64,000 nucleotides of DNA from Hydrogenophaga sp. Lineage in GTDB: Bacteria > Pseudomonadota > Gammaproteobacteria > Burkholderiales > Burkholderiaceae_C. The position numbers were made by a program, and so were the translations under genes. The stretch is from assembly GCA_016741995.1 (NCBI GenBank), contig JACVCO010000006.1:62001-126000 (forward strand). The letters are read 5' to 3'. Positions within the stretch are counted from its first letter, which is position 1; each line of letters starts with the position of its first letter. Below the pieces are notes generated by a model. The model was not told the origin of the DNA and did no database searches. It was given only the letters and a program-made list of their open reading frames with translations. Shown here one piece after another: positions 1-9,943 of the stretch.

Positions 1-102
1 ATCGGACTGGCGCGTGTCGAGATCCGCCCAGCTGGTGGTCGGATGGCGAACGAACTTCACCACTTTGGAGAGAAAACCGCCGGTGGAGTCGTCCTTGGCC
101 AT
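1..102 (-). CDS. hypothetical protein (partial, runs off the left edge)
   Basis: Minus-strand frame reads MAKDDSTGGFLSKVVKFVRHPTTSWADLDTRQSD..., open to the window edge, start at 100-102. Confidence 0.6.
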   Translation of the reverse strand, partial: MAKDDSTGGFLSKVVKFVRHPTTSWADLDTRQSD

Positions 103-133
103 GGAGATCGGTGGGGTCGGGGCGCTGAGGAAC

Positions 134-1174
134 TCAGTCGCCGAACATCTTCTGCTTGAGTTCGCGGCGCTGCTGCGCCTCAAGCGACAAACTGGCGGTG
201 GGACGCGCCATGAGGCGGCCAACCCCGATGGGTTCGCCGGTTTCCTCGCAATAACCATAGTCGCCCGAGTCGATGCGGGCGATGGCCTGCTCGATCTTCT
301 TGAGCAGCTTGCGCTCACGGTCGCGGGTGCGCAGCTCCAGGGCGTGCTCCTCTTCGATGGTGGCGCGGTCGGCCGGGTCCGGCACGACCACGGTGTCTTC
401 GCGCAGGTGCTCGGTGGTTTCACCCGCGTTGGCCAGCATATCGGCCTTCAGACGCTGCAGCTTGAGGCGGAAAAACGCCAGTTGCTGGTCGTTCATGTAC
501 TCGCCATCGGGCATGGCAAGCACGTCCTGGTCGGTGAGTTGTTCGACCGACAGGGTTTTCCAGTTGTTGGCCCGTTTCGGGTCTTTCTGGAGGGAGGTGG
601 GGACGGGGGGCGTCATGACGGTTCGTTCGATCGTGTTTGAAAAGGTCGCCTTGGCGGCGTCCGGGGCGTGGGTGGGGACCACCTCCGCCTGGGTCATCTG
701 TTCCAGCATCGCCTTGCGCGCATCGCGCTTGCTGACGGGCCGGGGTGCGGCGACAGGCGCCACGGGTGCAGGTGCCGGCGCTGCCGCCACCTTGTTGATC
801 AGGGCCGATGCCGCACGGGCAGCGGCGCTCTTGGCGCTTGCCACGGGTTTGGCCGGTGCTTTGGCGGCCGGCCGGGGCGCGGGCGCCTTCGCGACCGGTT
901 TCACGGTTTTGGCCGCCGGCTTGGCCGCTTTGGGTGCCGCGGCCTTGGGCGCCGGCTTGGCCGCGGCTTTCGCCGGGGCCTTGGCCGTTGCCTTGACGGG
1001 CGCCTTCGCGGCCTTGGCCGGTGCTTTCTTCGCCGCCACCTTGGCCGGCGCTTTCGCTGCCGGCTTGCGCGCTGTCGCCGCCTTGGCCGTCTTGGCCGCA
1101 GCGGAAGACTTGCCTGCTTTCGCTGCCTTGGAAGCCGGGGCTTTCACGACGGGTCTCCTGTGGATGGCGGGCAT
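134..1174 (-). CDS. dksA: RNA polymerase-binding transcription factor DksA with long Ala/Lys/Pro-rich N-terminal extension
   Basis: C-terminal DksA-type sequence (ALELRTRDRERKLLKKIEQAIARIDSGDYGYCEETGEPIGVGRLMARPTASLSLEAQQRRELKQKMFGD); N-terminal ~200 aa low-complexity AKP repeats. Confidence 0.88.
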   Translation of the reverse strand: MPAIHRRPVVKAPASKAAKAGKSSAAAKTAKAATARKPAAKAPAKVAAKKAPAKAAKAPVKATAKAPAKAAAKPAPKAAAPKAAKPAAKTVKPVAKAPAPRPAAKAPAKPVASAKSAAARAASALINKVAAAPAPAPVAPVAAPRPVSKRDARKAMLEQMTQAEVVPTHAPDAAKATFSNTIERTVMTPPVPTSLQKDPKRANNWKTLSVEQLTDQDVLAMPDGEYMNDQQLAFFRLKLQRLKADMLANAGETTEHLREDTVVVPDPADRATIEEEHALELRTRDRERKLLKKIEQAIARIDSGDYGYCEETGEPIGVGRLMARPTASLSLEAQQRRELKQKMFGD

Positions 1175-1430
1175 GGCGCGAAACGGGCCACATGCCCGGT
1201 TCGCGGACCGGTTCGACGACTCGGCTGGGGGAACTCCGTCGGCAAGGGCGCTGTTATACCCCCTTGACGATCGGCGGACCGGGCCATGAAGCCCGGGCCG
1301 CAACCCCTGCCGATTCGGCGCGCGCGATTGTAGCGATGTGGCGAAGGGCCCTTGTCGCGCCGGTCGGCCCGACAGCACCGGTGACGCGACAAACCACACG
1401 CCACACGCGCCCGCGAGCGCTGACCGGGCT

Positions 1431-2513
1431 TCAGACCAGGCTCTGCTCGAGCCCCTGCTCGAGGATGTCGCGCGGGAGGTCGATGCCGATGAAGACCATC
1501 TTGCTCATGCGTTTCTCGCCCGGGGCCCATTCCGGCCCGAGATCGCTGCCCATGAGCTGGTGCACGCCCTGGAAGATCACCTTGCGCTCGGTGCCCTGCA
1601 TGTGCAGCACACCCTTGTAGCGCAGCATGCGCGGGCCGTAGACCTGCACGATGGCGCCCAGGAAGTCTTCGAGCTTCTCGGGGCTGAATGGGCGATCGGC
1701 GCGGAAGACGAAGCTCTTGACATCGTCGTCGTGGTGATGGTGGTGACCGTGCCCGTCGTGGCCGTGCTGGTGCGAGGGGTGGTTGCAGTGCTCGCCGTGT
1801 TCGTGGTCATGGTCGTGATGGTCATGCCCGTGGTCGTGTCCATGATCGTGGTCGTCGACCTTGAGGAAGTCGGGGTCGATGTCGAGCTTGGCGTTCAGGT
1901 TGAAGCCGCGCAGGTCGAACACCTCCTTGATCGCCACCTCGCCGAAATGGGCGGGGCGCATGGGTGCGCGCGGGTTCATGTGCTTCAGGCGATGGATGAG
2001 CGCATCGACCTCGTCCTCACCCACCAGGTCGGCCTTGCTCACGAAGATCTGGTCGGCAAAGCCCACCTGGCGGCGCGCCTCCTGGCGGTCGTTGAGTTGC
2101 TGCGCCGCGTGCTTGGCGTCCACCAGCGTCACGATGGCGTCGAGCAGGTACTGCTCGGCCACCTCGTCGTCCATGAAGAAGGTCTGCGCCACCGGGCCCG
2201 GGTCGGCCAGGCCGGTGGTCTCGATCACCACGCGTTCGAAATCGAGTTCGCCCTTGCGCTTTCGCTGCGCCAGGTCCTGCAGCGTGGTGCGCAGGTCGTC
2301 GCGGATGGTGCAGCAGACGCAGCCGTTGCTCATCTGGATGATGTTCTCGGTGGTGTCGGCCACCAGGATCTCGTTGTCGATGTTCTCCTCGCCGAACTCG
2401 TTCTCGATCACGGCGATCTTCTGGCCGTGCGCTTCGGTGAGCACGCGTTTGAGCAGGGTGGTCTTGCCCGAGCCGAGGAAGCCGGTGAGGATGGTCGCGG
2501 GGATCAGGGCCAT
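1431..2513 (-). CDS. CobW/YjiA-family GTP-binding protein with His-rich metal-binding segment
   Basis: N-terminal TGFLGSGKTTLLKRVL Walker A, GCVCCTIRDDL CxCC motif, SKADLV, internal HDHGHDHGHDHHDHDHEHGEHCNH. Confidence 0.9.
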   Translation of the reverse strand: MALIPATILTGFLGSGKTTLLKRVLTEAHGQKIAVIENEFGEENIDNEILVADTTENIIQMSNGCVCCTIRDDLRTTLQDLAQRKRKGELDFERVVIETTGLADPGPVAQTFFMDDEVAEQYLLDAIVTLVDAKHAAQQLNDRQEARRQVGFADQIFVSKADLVGEDEVDALIHRLKHMNPRAPMRPAHFGEVAIKEVFDLRGFNLNAKLDIDPDFLKVDDHDHGHDHGHDHHDHDHEHGEHCNHPSHQHGHDGHGHHHHHDDDVKSFVFRADRPFSPEKLEDFLGAIVQVYGPRMLRYKGVLHMQGTERKVIFQGVHQLMGSDLGPEWAPGEKRMSKMVFIGIDLPRDILEQGLEQSLV

Positions 2514-2577
2514 GGTGGTGCAGACGGTGGTTTTGAACGGAGGGCAGGCAGTTTAGCCAGCGGGCGAGGGCCGCGCC

Positions 2578-3762
2578 TCAGGGCCGGCGCATCACCACCA
2601 GGCCCTTGAGGTATTCGCCTTCGGGGAACTGCACCGTCATGGGGTGGTCGGGGGCGCCGCCCAGGCGTTGCAGGAACACGCCGTCCACCCCGGCCTCCAG
2701 GCCCGCCGCGGCCACGATCTTGTGGAACAGCTCCACCCCCACGCCACCCGAACACGAGAACGTGAGCAGCACGCCACCCGGGCGCAGCAGCTTGAAGCCC
2801 AGGCGGTTGATGTCCTTGTAGGCGCGGGCGGCGCGTTCGGCGTGCGCCGCGGTGGGCGCGAGCTTGGGTGGGTCGAGCACGATGGCATCGAACTGCCGGC
2901 CTTCGTCGATGAAGCGTCGCAGCGTGGCGTTCACGTCGGCGTCGAGCCATTCGCAGCGCGCGGCGTCGAGCCCATTGAGCGCCACGTTGGCCGCGGCCTG
3001 CTGCAGCGCGGGGCCCGACGAATCGACCGACACCACGCGCTGTGCGCCGCCGGCCAGCGCGGCCACGCTGAAGCCGCCGGTGTAGCTGTAGCAGTTGAGC
3101 ACCTCGGCGAGGCCGAAGCGCTGCACCAGATCGCGGCAGATGGCGCGGTTGTCGCGCTGGTCGAGGTAGTAGCCGGTCTTGTGGCCGCTGGCGATGTCCA
3201 GCCCGAGTTGCCAACCGTGCTCGCGCAACACGAGTGCGGTCTCGCCCTGCCCTCGCAACCAGCCGGCGGCGTCGGGCAGGCCTTCGAGCTTGCGGCTGCT
3301 GGTGTCGCTGCGCTCGTACAGGCGCGTGCAGCCGGTGAGTTCGAGCAAGGCGTCGGCGAGGGTGTCCTTCCAGCGCTCCACGCCGGCGGCGCCGAACTGC
3401 GCCACCAGGGTGTCGCCGTAACGATCGACCACCAGCCCGGGCAGGCCGTCGGACTCGGCGTGCACCAGACGCACACCTTCGCTTGGCACGGCCAGGCGCT
3501 CGCGCAGCGCGATCGCCGCGCGCAAGCGCTCGCGAAAGAAGGCGGCGTCGATGCGTTGCGTCTGCTCGAAGCTCCACAGGCGCACGCGGATCTTCGACGC
3601 CGGTGAGCACGCGCCCCAGCCCAGGAAGTTGCCCTCGGCGTCGTCCACGCGCACGGTCTCGCCGGGGTCGGCGCTGCCCTTGGCCACGGCGCCGTCGAAC
3701 ACCCAGGGGTGGCGGCGTTGCAGCGAGCGCTCCTTGCCGGGTTTGAGTCGGATCGATTTCAT
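2578..3762 (-). CDS. rlmI: class I SAM-dependent rRNA methyltransferase (RlmI-like)
   Basis: MKSIRLKPGKERSLQRRHPWVFDGAV PUA start; LNCYSYTGGFSVAAL and VLDPPKLA methyltransferase motifs; start inside a longer open frame. Confidence 0.85.
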   Translation of the reverse strand: MKSIRLKPGKERSLQRRHPWVFDGAVAKGSADPGETVRVDDAEGNFLGWGACSPASKIRVRLWSFEQTQRIDAAFFRERLRAAIALRERLAVPSEGVRLVHAESDGLPGLVVDRYGDTLVAQFGAAGVERWKDTLADALLELTGCTRLYERSDTSSRKLEGLPDAAGWLRGQGETALVLREHGWQLGLDIASGHKTGYYLDQRDNRAICRDLVQRFGLAEVLNCYSYTGGFSVAALAGGAQRVVSVDSSGPALQQAAANVALNGLDAARCEWLDADVNATLRRFIDEGRQFDAIVLDPPKLAPTAAHAERAARAYKDINRLGFKLLRPGGVLLTFSCSGGVGVELFHKIVAAAGLEAGVDGVFLQRLGGAPDHPMTVQFPEGEYLKGLVVMRRP

Positions 3763-3787
3763 GGCCGCGATTGTCGCGGCCCGGCGA

Positions 3788-4738
3788 TCACTTGCCGCGC
3801 GGCTTTCGCGCCTGCGCCCGCGGGTGCGCCGCGTCGTACACCTGGGCCAGGTGCTGGAAATCCAGCCGGGTGTAGACCTGCGTGGTGCCGATGTTGGCGT
3901 GGCCCAGCAGTTCCTGCACCGCGCGCAGATCGCCGCTGGACTGCAGCACGTGGCTGGCAAAGGAATGGCGCAGCATGTGCGGGTGCACCGGCGTGGCCAG
4001 GCCGGCCTGCAGCGAGCGGCGCTTGAGGCGCACGCGGATGTGCTGCGGCGTGAGGCGCTGGCCGCGCTGGCCGATGAAGAGCGCCGCGTCGTCGCGCGCC
4101 CAGGCGGCGCGGGCTTCGATCCAGCGCTGAAGGGATGCCAGGGCGGCGCGCCCCACCGGCACGCTGCGCCGCTTGCTGCCCTTGCCCAGCACGTGGGCCT
4201 CACCGGCGTCGCGGTCGATCCAGCCGCGCGCCGTGGCGCTGGCCGCCACATCCAGCCCCACGAGCTCGCCGATGCGCAGGCCGCAGCCGTACAGCAGTTC
4301 GGTGATGCAGGCGTCGCGCGCCTCCAGGCCGGGGTCGTCGTCGGGCTGCGTGTGTTCGGCCAGGCGCACCGCGTCGTCCACCGCGAGCGCCTTGGGCAGG
4401 GGCTTGCCGGCCTTGGGGGCGCGCACGTCCTGTACCGGGTGGTGCTGCGTGAGGCCCTGGCGCGCGAGCCAGGTGTAGAAGCCGCGCCAGCCCGAGAGGA
4501 TGAGCGCGATGCCGCGCGGGCTGCGGCCACCGCCGTGCATCTGCGCGCTCCAGCGCCGCACGTGGTGGGTTTGCACCTCGGGCAGCGCCACACCGGCCGC
4601 CCGCGCGAAACCGGCAAGCTTGTGCAGGTCTTCGGTGTAGAGCGCCACCGTGCGTTCGGCCAGGCGCTTGCCGACGCGAACGTGTTCCAGGTAGGCCGCG
4701 ATCAGGCCCGCGTCGTCGGTGCGGGCCGCGCCGGTCAT
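3788..4738 (-). CDS. xerC: tyrosine recombinase XerC
   Basis: Phage-integrase fold with R..H-x-x-R..Y signature (LYGCGLRIGELVGLD, HPHMLRHSFASHVLQSSGDLRAVQELLGHANIGTTQVYT); located next to DUF484 and dapF as in other proteobacteria. Confidence 0.88.
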   Translation of the reverse strand: MTGAARTDDAGLIAAYLEHVRVGKRLAERTVALYTEDLHKLAGFARAAGVALPEVQTHHVRRWSAQMHGGGRSPRGIALILSGWRGFYTWLARQGLTQHHPVQDVRAPKAGKPLPKALAVDDAVRLAEHTQPDDDPGLEARDACITELLYGCGLRIGELVGLDVAASATARGWIDRDAGEAHVLGKGSKRRSVPVGRAALASLQRWIEARAAWARDDAALFIGQRGQRLTPQHIRVRLKRRSLQAGLATPVHPHMLRHSFASHVLQSSGDLRAVQELLGHANIGTTQVYTRLDFQHLAQVYDAAHPRAQARKPRGK

Positions 4739-5433
4739 TCGACGGCGGCGGGCACGACCGGCCGCAGCCGCCCGAGCGCAGCGCTCGCGAGCTCGCCGAT
4801 GCGTTCGAGGAAGTCGGTGCCCATGTCGGCTGCGAAGCGTTGCGGATCGCCCGACGCCAGCACCAGCAGGCCGAAGGCTTGCGGCGCGGCACCGGCGCGC
4901 AACGGGATGAGCGCGAGCGACGCGGCCGAGGCCGGATCGACCAGCCACTGCGCGGCCTCCAGCCCCGGGTTGTTGCCGCAATAGGGCACGGCCAGCGACG
5001 AGGCGAAGGCCTGCACGTCGTCGCTCGCGCCCTGGGCGAAGGGCTCGTCGGCGAACTCGGGCGCCACCGCCCAGACCTTGATCGCCACCTGCGGCACCAG
5101 GAACTGGCTCGCCAACGCTTCGGTGATGGCGCCCGGAATGTCGCCCGCCTCGCGGATCATGAGCAGCTCGCGGGTCCAGCGCTGCAGCTTGTCGGCGATG
5201 GTGGTGTTCTCCTTGCCATGGCGCACCATTTCGGCGGCCTTGAGCTCCAGGCCCTTGATCTTCTCGCGCAGCATCTCGGCCTGGCGTTCCTGCAGGCTCA
5301 CCGCGCGCCCGCCGTGCGGGCTGGTGAGGTGCACCTCGGCCAGCAGGCCGGCGTGGCGCTCGAAGAAATCGGGGCTGTTGGCCAGGTACTGGGCGATGTC
5401 GTCCTCGGTGATGGGCGGGATCGGCTGGGTCAT
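4735..5433 (-). CDS. DUF484 family protein
   Basis: ITEDDIAQYLANSPDFFERHAGLLAEVHLTSPHGGRAVSLQERQAEMLREKIKGLE typical DUF484; between xerC and dapF. Confidence 0.88.
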   Translation of the reverse strand: MTQPIPPITEDDIAQYLANSPDFFERHAGLLAEVHLTSPHGGRAVSLQERQAEMLREKIKGLELKAAEMVRHGKENTTIADKLQRWTRELLMIREAGDIPGAITEALASQFLVPQVAIKVWAVAPEFADEPFAQGASDDVQAFASSLAVPYCGNNPGLEAAQWLVDPASAASLALIPLRAGAAPQAFGLLVLASGDPQRFAADMGTDFLERIGELASAALGRLRPVVPAAVE

Positions 5434-5454
5434 GGTGTGGTGCGGAAAAAAGGG

Positions 5455-6330
5455 TCAGCTCAGGTCGGGGATGTCGATCGTGCCTTCGAACACGGGCGTG
5501 GCCGGGCCGGTCATGAACACGGGGGCGTCGAGGCCTTCGGTGGCCCGCCATCCGATGGTGAGCACACCGCCGCGGGTGTGCACGTCCACGCGTTCGGCGA
5601 GCCAGCCCAGGCGGATGCCGGCCACCACCGCGGCACAGGCGCCGGTGCCGCAGGCCAGGGTTTCGCCGGCGCCGCGCTCGTACACGCGCAGCTTCACGGT
5701 GTGGGGGTCGATCACCTGCATGAAGCCGGCGTTCACGCGCTGCGGAAAACGCTCGTGGCGCTCGATCAGCGGGCCCCAGCCGGCCACCGGCGCGGCGTCG
5801 ACGTCGTCCACGCGCAGCACGGCGTGCGGGTTGCCCATGGAGAGCACGGCCACCGGCACCTCGCCCGCGTAGGGCAGCGTGAGCGGCCAGCGCTCGAAAC
5901 CGCCCACGCGCTCGGGTTTGAGGCCGGTGGCATTGAACGGCACCTTGGGCAGAGCGAACACGGGCGGCCCCATGTCGACGGTGACGCGGCCATCGGCCAG
6001 GCGCTGGAGTTCGAGCACGCCGTTCTTCACCTTCACGCGCAGCGGGTTGCGCTCGCTCAGGTGCTTGTCGTGCACGTAGCGCACGAAGCAGCGCGCACCA
6101 TTGCCGCAATGCTCCACCTCGCCGCCATCGGCGTTGTGGATCACGTACTCGAAATCGAGCCCGGGCGCGGGCGCGGGCCGCACGGAGAGGATCTGGTCGG
6201 CGCCGACGCCGAAGTGGCGATCGGCCAGGAAACGGTACTGGGCGTCGTTCAGCCCGAGCAGACCGCGCGTCTCGTCGAGCACGACGAAGTCGTTGCCCGC
6301 ACCCTGCATCTTGGTGAAGCGGATCTGCAT
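5455..6330 (-). CDS. dapF: diaminopimelate epimerase
   Basis: [23 protein letters not shown] start; [18 protein letters not shown] and [13 protein letters not shown] active-site cysteines. Confidence 0.93.
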   Translation of the reverse strand: MQIRFTKMQGAGNDFVVLDETRGLLGLNDAQYRFLADRHFGVGADQILSVRPAPAPGLDFEYVIHNADGGEVEHCGNGARCFVRYVHDKHLSERNPLRVKVKNGVLELQRLADGRVTVDMGPPVFALPKVPFNATGLKPERVGGFERWPLTLPYAGEVPVAVLSMGNPHAVLRVDDVDAAPVAGWGPLIERHERFPQRVNAGFMQVIDPHTVKLRVYERGAGETLACGTGACAAVVAGIRLGWLAERVDVHTRGGVLTIGWRATEGLDAPVFMTGPATPVFEGTIDIPDLS

Positions 6331-6402
6331 GGGCGCGATTATCGGCGCAGCGCCCCGACCCTGACGCGCGCATGACCGCTGCGCGCAACGCCCGCGCGCA
6401 AA

Positions 6403-8112
6403 ATGCGCCGCATGGTCCGCCCCACCCAACTCCTGCACCCGCCCCGCGCCATCGCGCCCCTGCGCCCCGCCGCCACCGTGCTGCTGCTGCGCGACGGCCC
6501 CGATGGCATCGAAGTGCTGATGACGCGCCGCTCCATGACGGCGAGCTTCGCGCCCGGGGCTTACGTCTTCCCCGGTGGCGGCATCGACGCCGCCGACGCC
6601 CAGGCCTTCGGCGCCGCCGCCCGCCGCCCCACGCAGACCGACCTCCGCCTCACCCAGGCCATCGCCGCCATCCGCGAGAGCTTCGAGGAGCTCGGCGTGC
6701 TGCTCGCGCGCCGGGCCGACGGCACCTGGGCCACGGCCGAGGACATCGCCGCACTCGACCGCAAGGCGCCCTTCGCGCCGCAATGCAGCGCGCGCGGCCT
6801 CCGGCTCGCGGCCGACGAAGTTTTCGTGCTCGCGCACTGGATCACCGACCGCGACCTCTCGCGCCGCTTCGACGTGCCCTTCCTCGTGGCGCGCATGCCC
6901 GAAGGCCAGGAACCCGTGGCCGACGAAAGCGAGCAGTTCGAGCCCCTGTGGGTGCGCCCGGCCGACGCGCTGGCGCGCCACGCCGCGGGCCAGTTCTTCA
7001 TCATCTTCCCCACCATCCGCACGCTCGAGCGGCTGCAGGCGCACGCCACGGTGCAATCGGTGCTGGCCGCCTGCGCCGCGCACGACGAGCCACTGTGGAC
7101 CAGCTGCCCGCGCGCCGGCCTGCTGCACGGGCGCGAATCGCGCCACATGGAACACGAACCGCCGTTCGGTGAGCTGGCGCTCGTCTGCCCCGACGGCCAG
7201 ATCGTGCACAGCCTGGACTGGCAGCACGAGCAGCCCATGCCGCTGCTGAAGCACGTGCAACGCCTGACCGCACCCAACCCCGGCGTGATGACCGGCCCCG
7301 GCACCAACAGCTACCTGGTGGGCGACCCGGGCACCGGCTACATCGCGATCGACCCGGGCCCGGACGAGCCCGAACACATCGAACGCCTGTGGCGCGCCGT
7401 CGGCGCCGACCTGCGCGCCATCGTCTGCACCCATTCCCACCCGGATCATTCCCCCGGCGCGGCGCGGCTGCAGGCGCTGTGCGTGCAGGCCGGGCGCGCG
7501 AAGCCACCCATCCTGGGCCTGGCCAGCGCGCCCACCGCGCGCGAGAACAGCCGCTTCGCGCCCGAGCGCGAACTGGCCGATGGCGAGCGCCTGGTGCTGC
7601 GCGACGCATCGGGCACCACGCACACGCTCATGGCCGTGCACACCCCCGGCCACGCGGCCAACCACCTGTGCCTGGTGCTGCTGGAAGACGGGCTGCTGTT
7701 CTCCGGCGACCACATCCTCAACGGCAGCACCACGGTGATCGACCCGCCCGACGGCAACATGGGCGCCTACCTCGACTCGCTCGACCGCCTGGCCGCGCTG
7801 TGCGACGAGCACGGCATCGACTTCATCCTGCCCGCGCACGGCTATGTGCTGGGCGATCTGCGCCGCACGCCGGACAACGCCTCGGCCCCGGTGGAAGGCG
7901 GCGCGCGCCGCGCGATCGACCACCTGAAGGCGCACCGCCTCGCCCGCGAAGCCAAGATCGCGCGCGCCATGCAGCAACGCCCCGATGGCGGGCTCGACGA
8001 CTGGGTGCCCCTGGCCTACGACGACGTGCCCGAACGCCTGTGGCCGGTGGCGCGGCGCTCGCTGCTGGCGCACGTGGAGCGCATCCGTGCGCTGGGCGGG
8101 TTCAACGCCTGA
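6403..8112 (+). CDS. N-terminal NUDIX-like domain fused to MBL-fold metallo-hydrolase
   Basis: N-term [40 protein letters not shown]...[12 protein letters not shown]-term [46 protein letters not shown]. Confidence 0.85.
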   Translation: MRRMVRPTQLLHPPRAIAPLRPAATVLLLRDGPDGIEVLMTRRSMTASFAPGAYVFPGGGIDAADAQAFGAAARRPTQTDLRLTQAIAAIRESFEELGVLLARRADGTWATAEDIAALDRKAPFAPQCSARGLRLAADEVFVLAHWITDRDLSRRFDVPFLVARMPEGQEPVADESEQFEPLWVRPADALARHAAGQFFIIFPTIRTLERLQAHATVQSVLAACAAHDEPLWTSCPRAGLLHGRESRHMEHEPPFGELALVCPDGQIVHSLDWQHEQPMPLLKHVQRLTAPNPGVMTGPGTNSYLVGDPGTGYIAIDPGPDEPEHIERLWRAVGADLRAIVCTHSHPDHSPGAARLQALCVQAGRAKPPILGLASAPTARENSRFAPERELADGERLVLRDASGTTHTLMAVHTPGHAANHLCLVLLEDGLLFSGDHILNGSTTVIDPPDGNMGAYLDSLDRLAALCDEHGIDFILPAHGYVLGDLRRTPDNASAPVEGGARRAIDHLKAHRLAREAKIARAMQQRPDGGLDDWVPLAYDDVPERLWPVARRSLLAHVERIRALGGFNA

Positions 8113-8132
8113 ACGAAAGTAAAAGTGTGAAG

Positions 8133-8490
8133 CGCGCCGATAAGCCGGATTCTGTGCGTGCCGGTTGCCCGGCACGTGACCGCCATTACTCTGGGCCGGG
8201 GGTCGCCCACCCGGCTCGATGCCACCTACCCGCCAGCTCCGCGGAGCCACATCAGCGCTGGCCTATTTGGTGTTGCTGCGCGTAGAGATTGCCCGTTTCA
8301 CCCGAACTGAATCGGCTCGTCTCTGTTGCTCTGATCCTCACCTTAGGGCCACCCGAGCGAACCCGGGTGGCTTGTCGGTGGAGAGGTGTTACCTCCTACG
8401 CTGCCCTGTGCAGTCCGGACGTTCCTCCAGTGCACCCTTTCGGGCCTTGCACCAGCGGCGGTCTGGCGCGCTTCACGGGCGGGATTGTCC
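8133..8490 (-). ncRNA. rnpB: RNase P RNA (bacterial class A)
   Basis: Reverse complement contains gaggaacgtccggactgcacagggcag...gggtgaaacgggcaatc...cacagaatccggcttatcggcgc, conserved RNase P core; no credible CDS in this gap; ends approximate. Confidence 0.93.
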
Positions 8491-8497
8491 CACGCGC

Positions 8498-9853
8498 TCA
8501 CACCAGCCGCTCGATGCGCCGATGCCGCCACACCAGGCGGTAGTAGCTGGTCTGCAGCACCAGCATGCTCAGGTAGGCCACGGGGAAGGCAATCCACACA
8601 CCGGCCAGGCCGAAGCGGATGTCGAGCAGCCAGGCCGCGGGCAATTGAACGCCGAGGATGCAGAACACCGAGATCGCCATCGGCACCATCACCACGCCAC
8701 TGGCGCGCATGAGCCCGCCCACGATGGCCTGGAAGCCGAACAGCAGGATGCTCCACAACATGATGTGCAGCAGGTGCTCGGCCTGCAGCCGCACCTCGGG
8801 CTGCGTGAGGAACAGGCCCAGAAGGTGGTGCGACAGGCCATAGCCCAGCAGCACCAGGCTGCCCGTGAGCACGGCGTTGAGCCACAACCCGGTGCGCAGG
8901 ATCGCGCCAAGGCGGTCCACCTGCCCCGCACCGATGGACTGTGCGGCCAGGATGGACGCCGTGATGGCGATCGACAGCGCGGGGAACTGCACGTAGTTCA
9001 CCACCTGCGTCACCGCGCCATAGGCCGCCGTGGCCTGTGATCCATGGCCATTGACCATCGTCAGGATCACCAGCTCGGACACCGAGATCACCACCATCTG
9101 CACACCCGTGGGCAAACCGATGCGCATCACCTTGCCCAGAAGGGCACGGTCCAGGCGCAGCGCCAGCACCATCTCGCGATCGAAGGCCATCACGCTGCGC
9201 AGGCGCTTCAGGCGCCACGCCAGAAAGACCAGCGCCAGCGCGTACGACACCAGCCCCGCGTAAGCCGCGCTGCGGATACCCAGCGGCGGCAAGCCAAGCC
9301 ACCCCTTGATCAGCGCAGGCGTGAGCACCAGGCCCAGCGCCGTGGACAACACCAGCGCCAGCAAGGGCGAGACCGTGTCGCTCACGCCGCGCAGCAACTG
9401 CGTGAACAGAATGAACACCAGCAGCAAAGGCATGATGAGCAGCATCACGCGCGCGTACGACACCGCGTCTTCCAGCACATCGGCTGGCGTGCCCAGGGCC
9501 ACCATCGCGGGCCGCGCGAAGACGCCCCCCAGGGCCGCGGCCACCAAGCCGATCAGCAACCCCAGCACCAACGCCGTGCCCGCGATCTGCTTGACCTTGT
9601 GCGGATCTCCCGCGCCCCAGGCCTGACCGATCAACACCGAGGCGCCCGCCCCGATGCCGATCACCAGCGAGATGAAGAAGAACACGATGGGAAACATGCC
9701 CGAGACCGCCGCGAGCGCGTGTGTGCCGAGCATCTGCCCGATGAAGATGCCGTTGAGCGTGCCCGACAGGCCCTGCAGGATGTTGGACAACACCATGGGC
9801 ACCAGGAAGACGAGATAGACCCGCCAGAGCGGGTGTTGCGGTGCGGTCGACAT
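8498..9853 (-). CDS. MATE family efflux transporter
   Basis: MSTAPQHPLWRVYLVFLVPMVLSNILQGLSGTLNGIFIGQMLGTHALAAVSGMFPIVFFF...; ~12 TM hydrophobic pattern. Confidence 0.88.
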   Translation of the reverse strand: MSTAPQHPLWRVYLVFLVPMVLSNILQGLSGTLNGIFIGQMLGTHALAAVSGMFPIVFFFISLVIGIGAGASVLIGQAWGAGDPHKVKQIAGTALVLGLLIGLVAAALGGVFARPAMVALGTPADVLEDAVSYARVMLLIMPLLLVFILFTQLLRGVSDTVSPLLALVLSTALGLVLTPALIKGWLGLPPLGIRSAAYAGLVSYALALVFLAWRLKRLRSVMAFDREMVLALRLDRALLGKVMRIGLPTGVQMVVISVSELVILTMVNGHGSQATAAYGAVTQVVNYVQFPALSIAITASILAAQSIGAGQVDRLGAILRTGLWLNAVLTGSLVLLGYGLSHHLLGLFLTQPEVRLQAEHLLHIMLWSILLFGFQAIVGGLMRASGVVMVPMAISVFCILGVQLPAAWLLDIRFGLAGVWIAFPVAYLSMLVLQTSYYRLVWRHRRIERLV

Positions 9854-9943
9854 CCGCGAATTAGACGCCCGCGGCCGGTCCGGTCGACATTGGGGACAAT
9901 CCCGGCTTTCGTCTGCTTGATCACCACAAGCCCCACGACACCC

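Noticed and set aside
273-1289. 338-aa plus-strand Ala/Gly-rich ORF, membrane-protein-like
   Set aside because: Antisense shadow of the dksA AKP-repeat tail.
1577-1870. Short tandem-like repeats (tggtcgtggtcatgg) suggestive of a CRISPR or satellite
   Set aside because: Irregular His/Asp codon runs inside the CobW-family CDS; no spacer-repeat structure.
3788-4738. Tyrosine recombinase as evidence of a mobile element
   Set aside because: Sequence and neighbourhood (DUF484, dapF) fit housekeeping XerC; unrelated to the island 30 kb away.
5455-8250. 931-aa minus-strand ORF extending upstream of dapF
   Set aside because: Only the last ~292 codons (dapF) are real; the rest is antisense to the NUDIX-MBL gene and runs into rnpB.
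8133-8490. Plus-strand ORFs across 8219-9040 (e.g. [19 protein letters not shown]...)
   Set aside because: Overlap the RNase P RNA core and the MATE gene on the other strand; no protein family.
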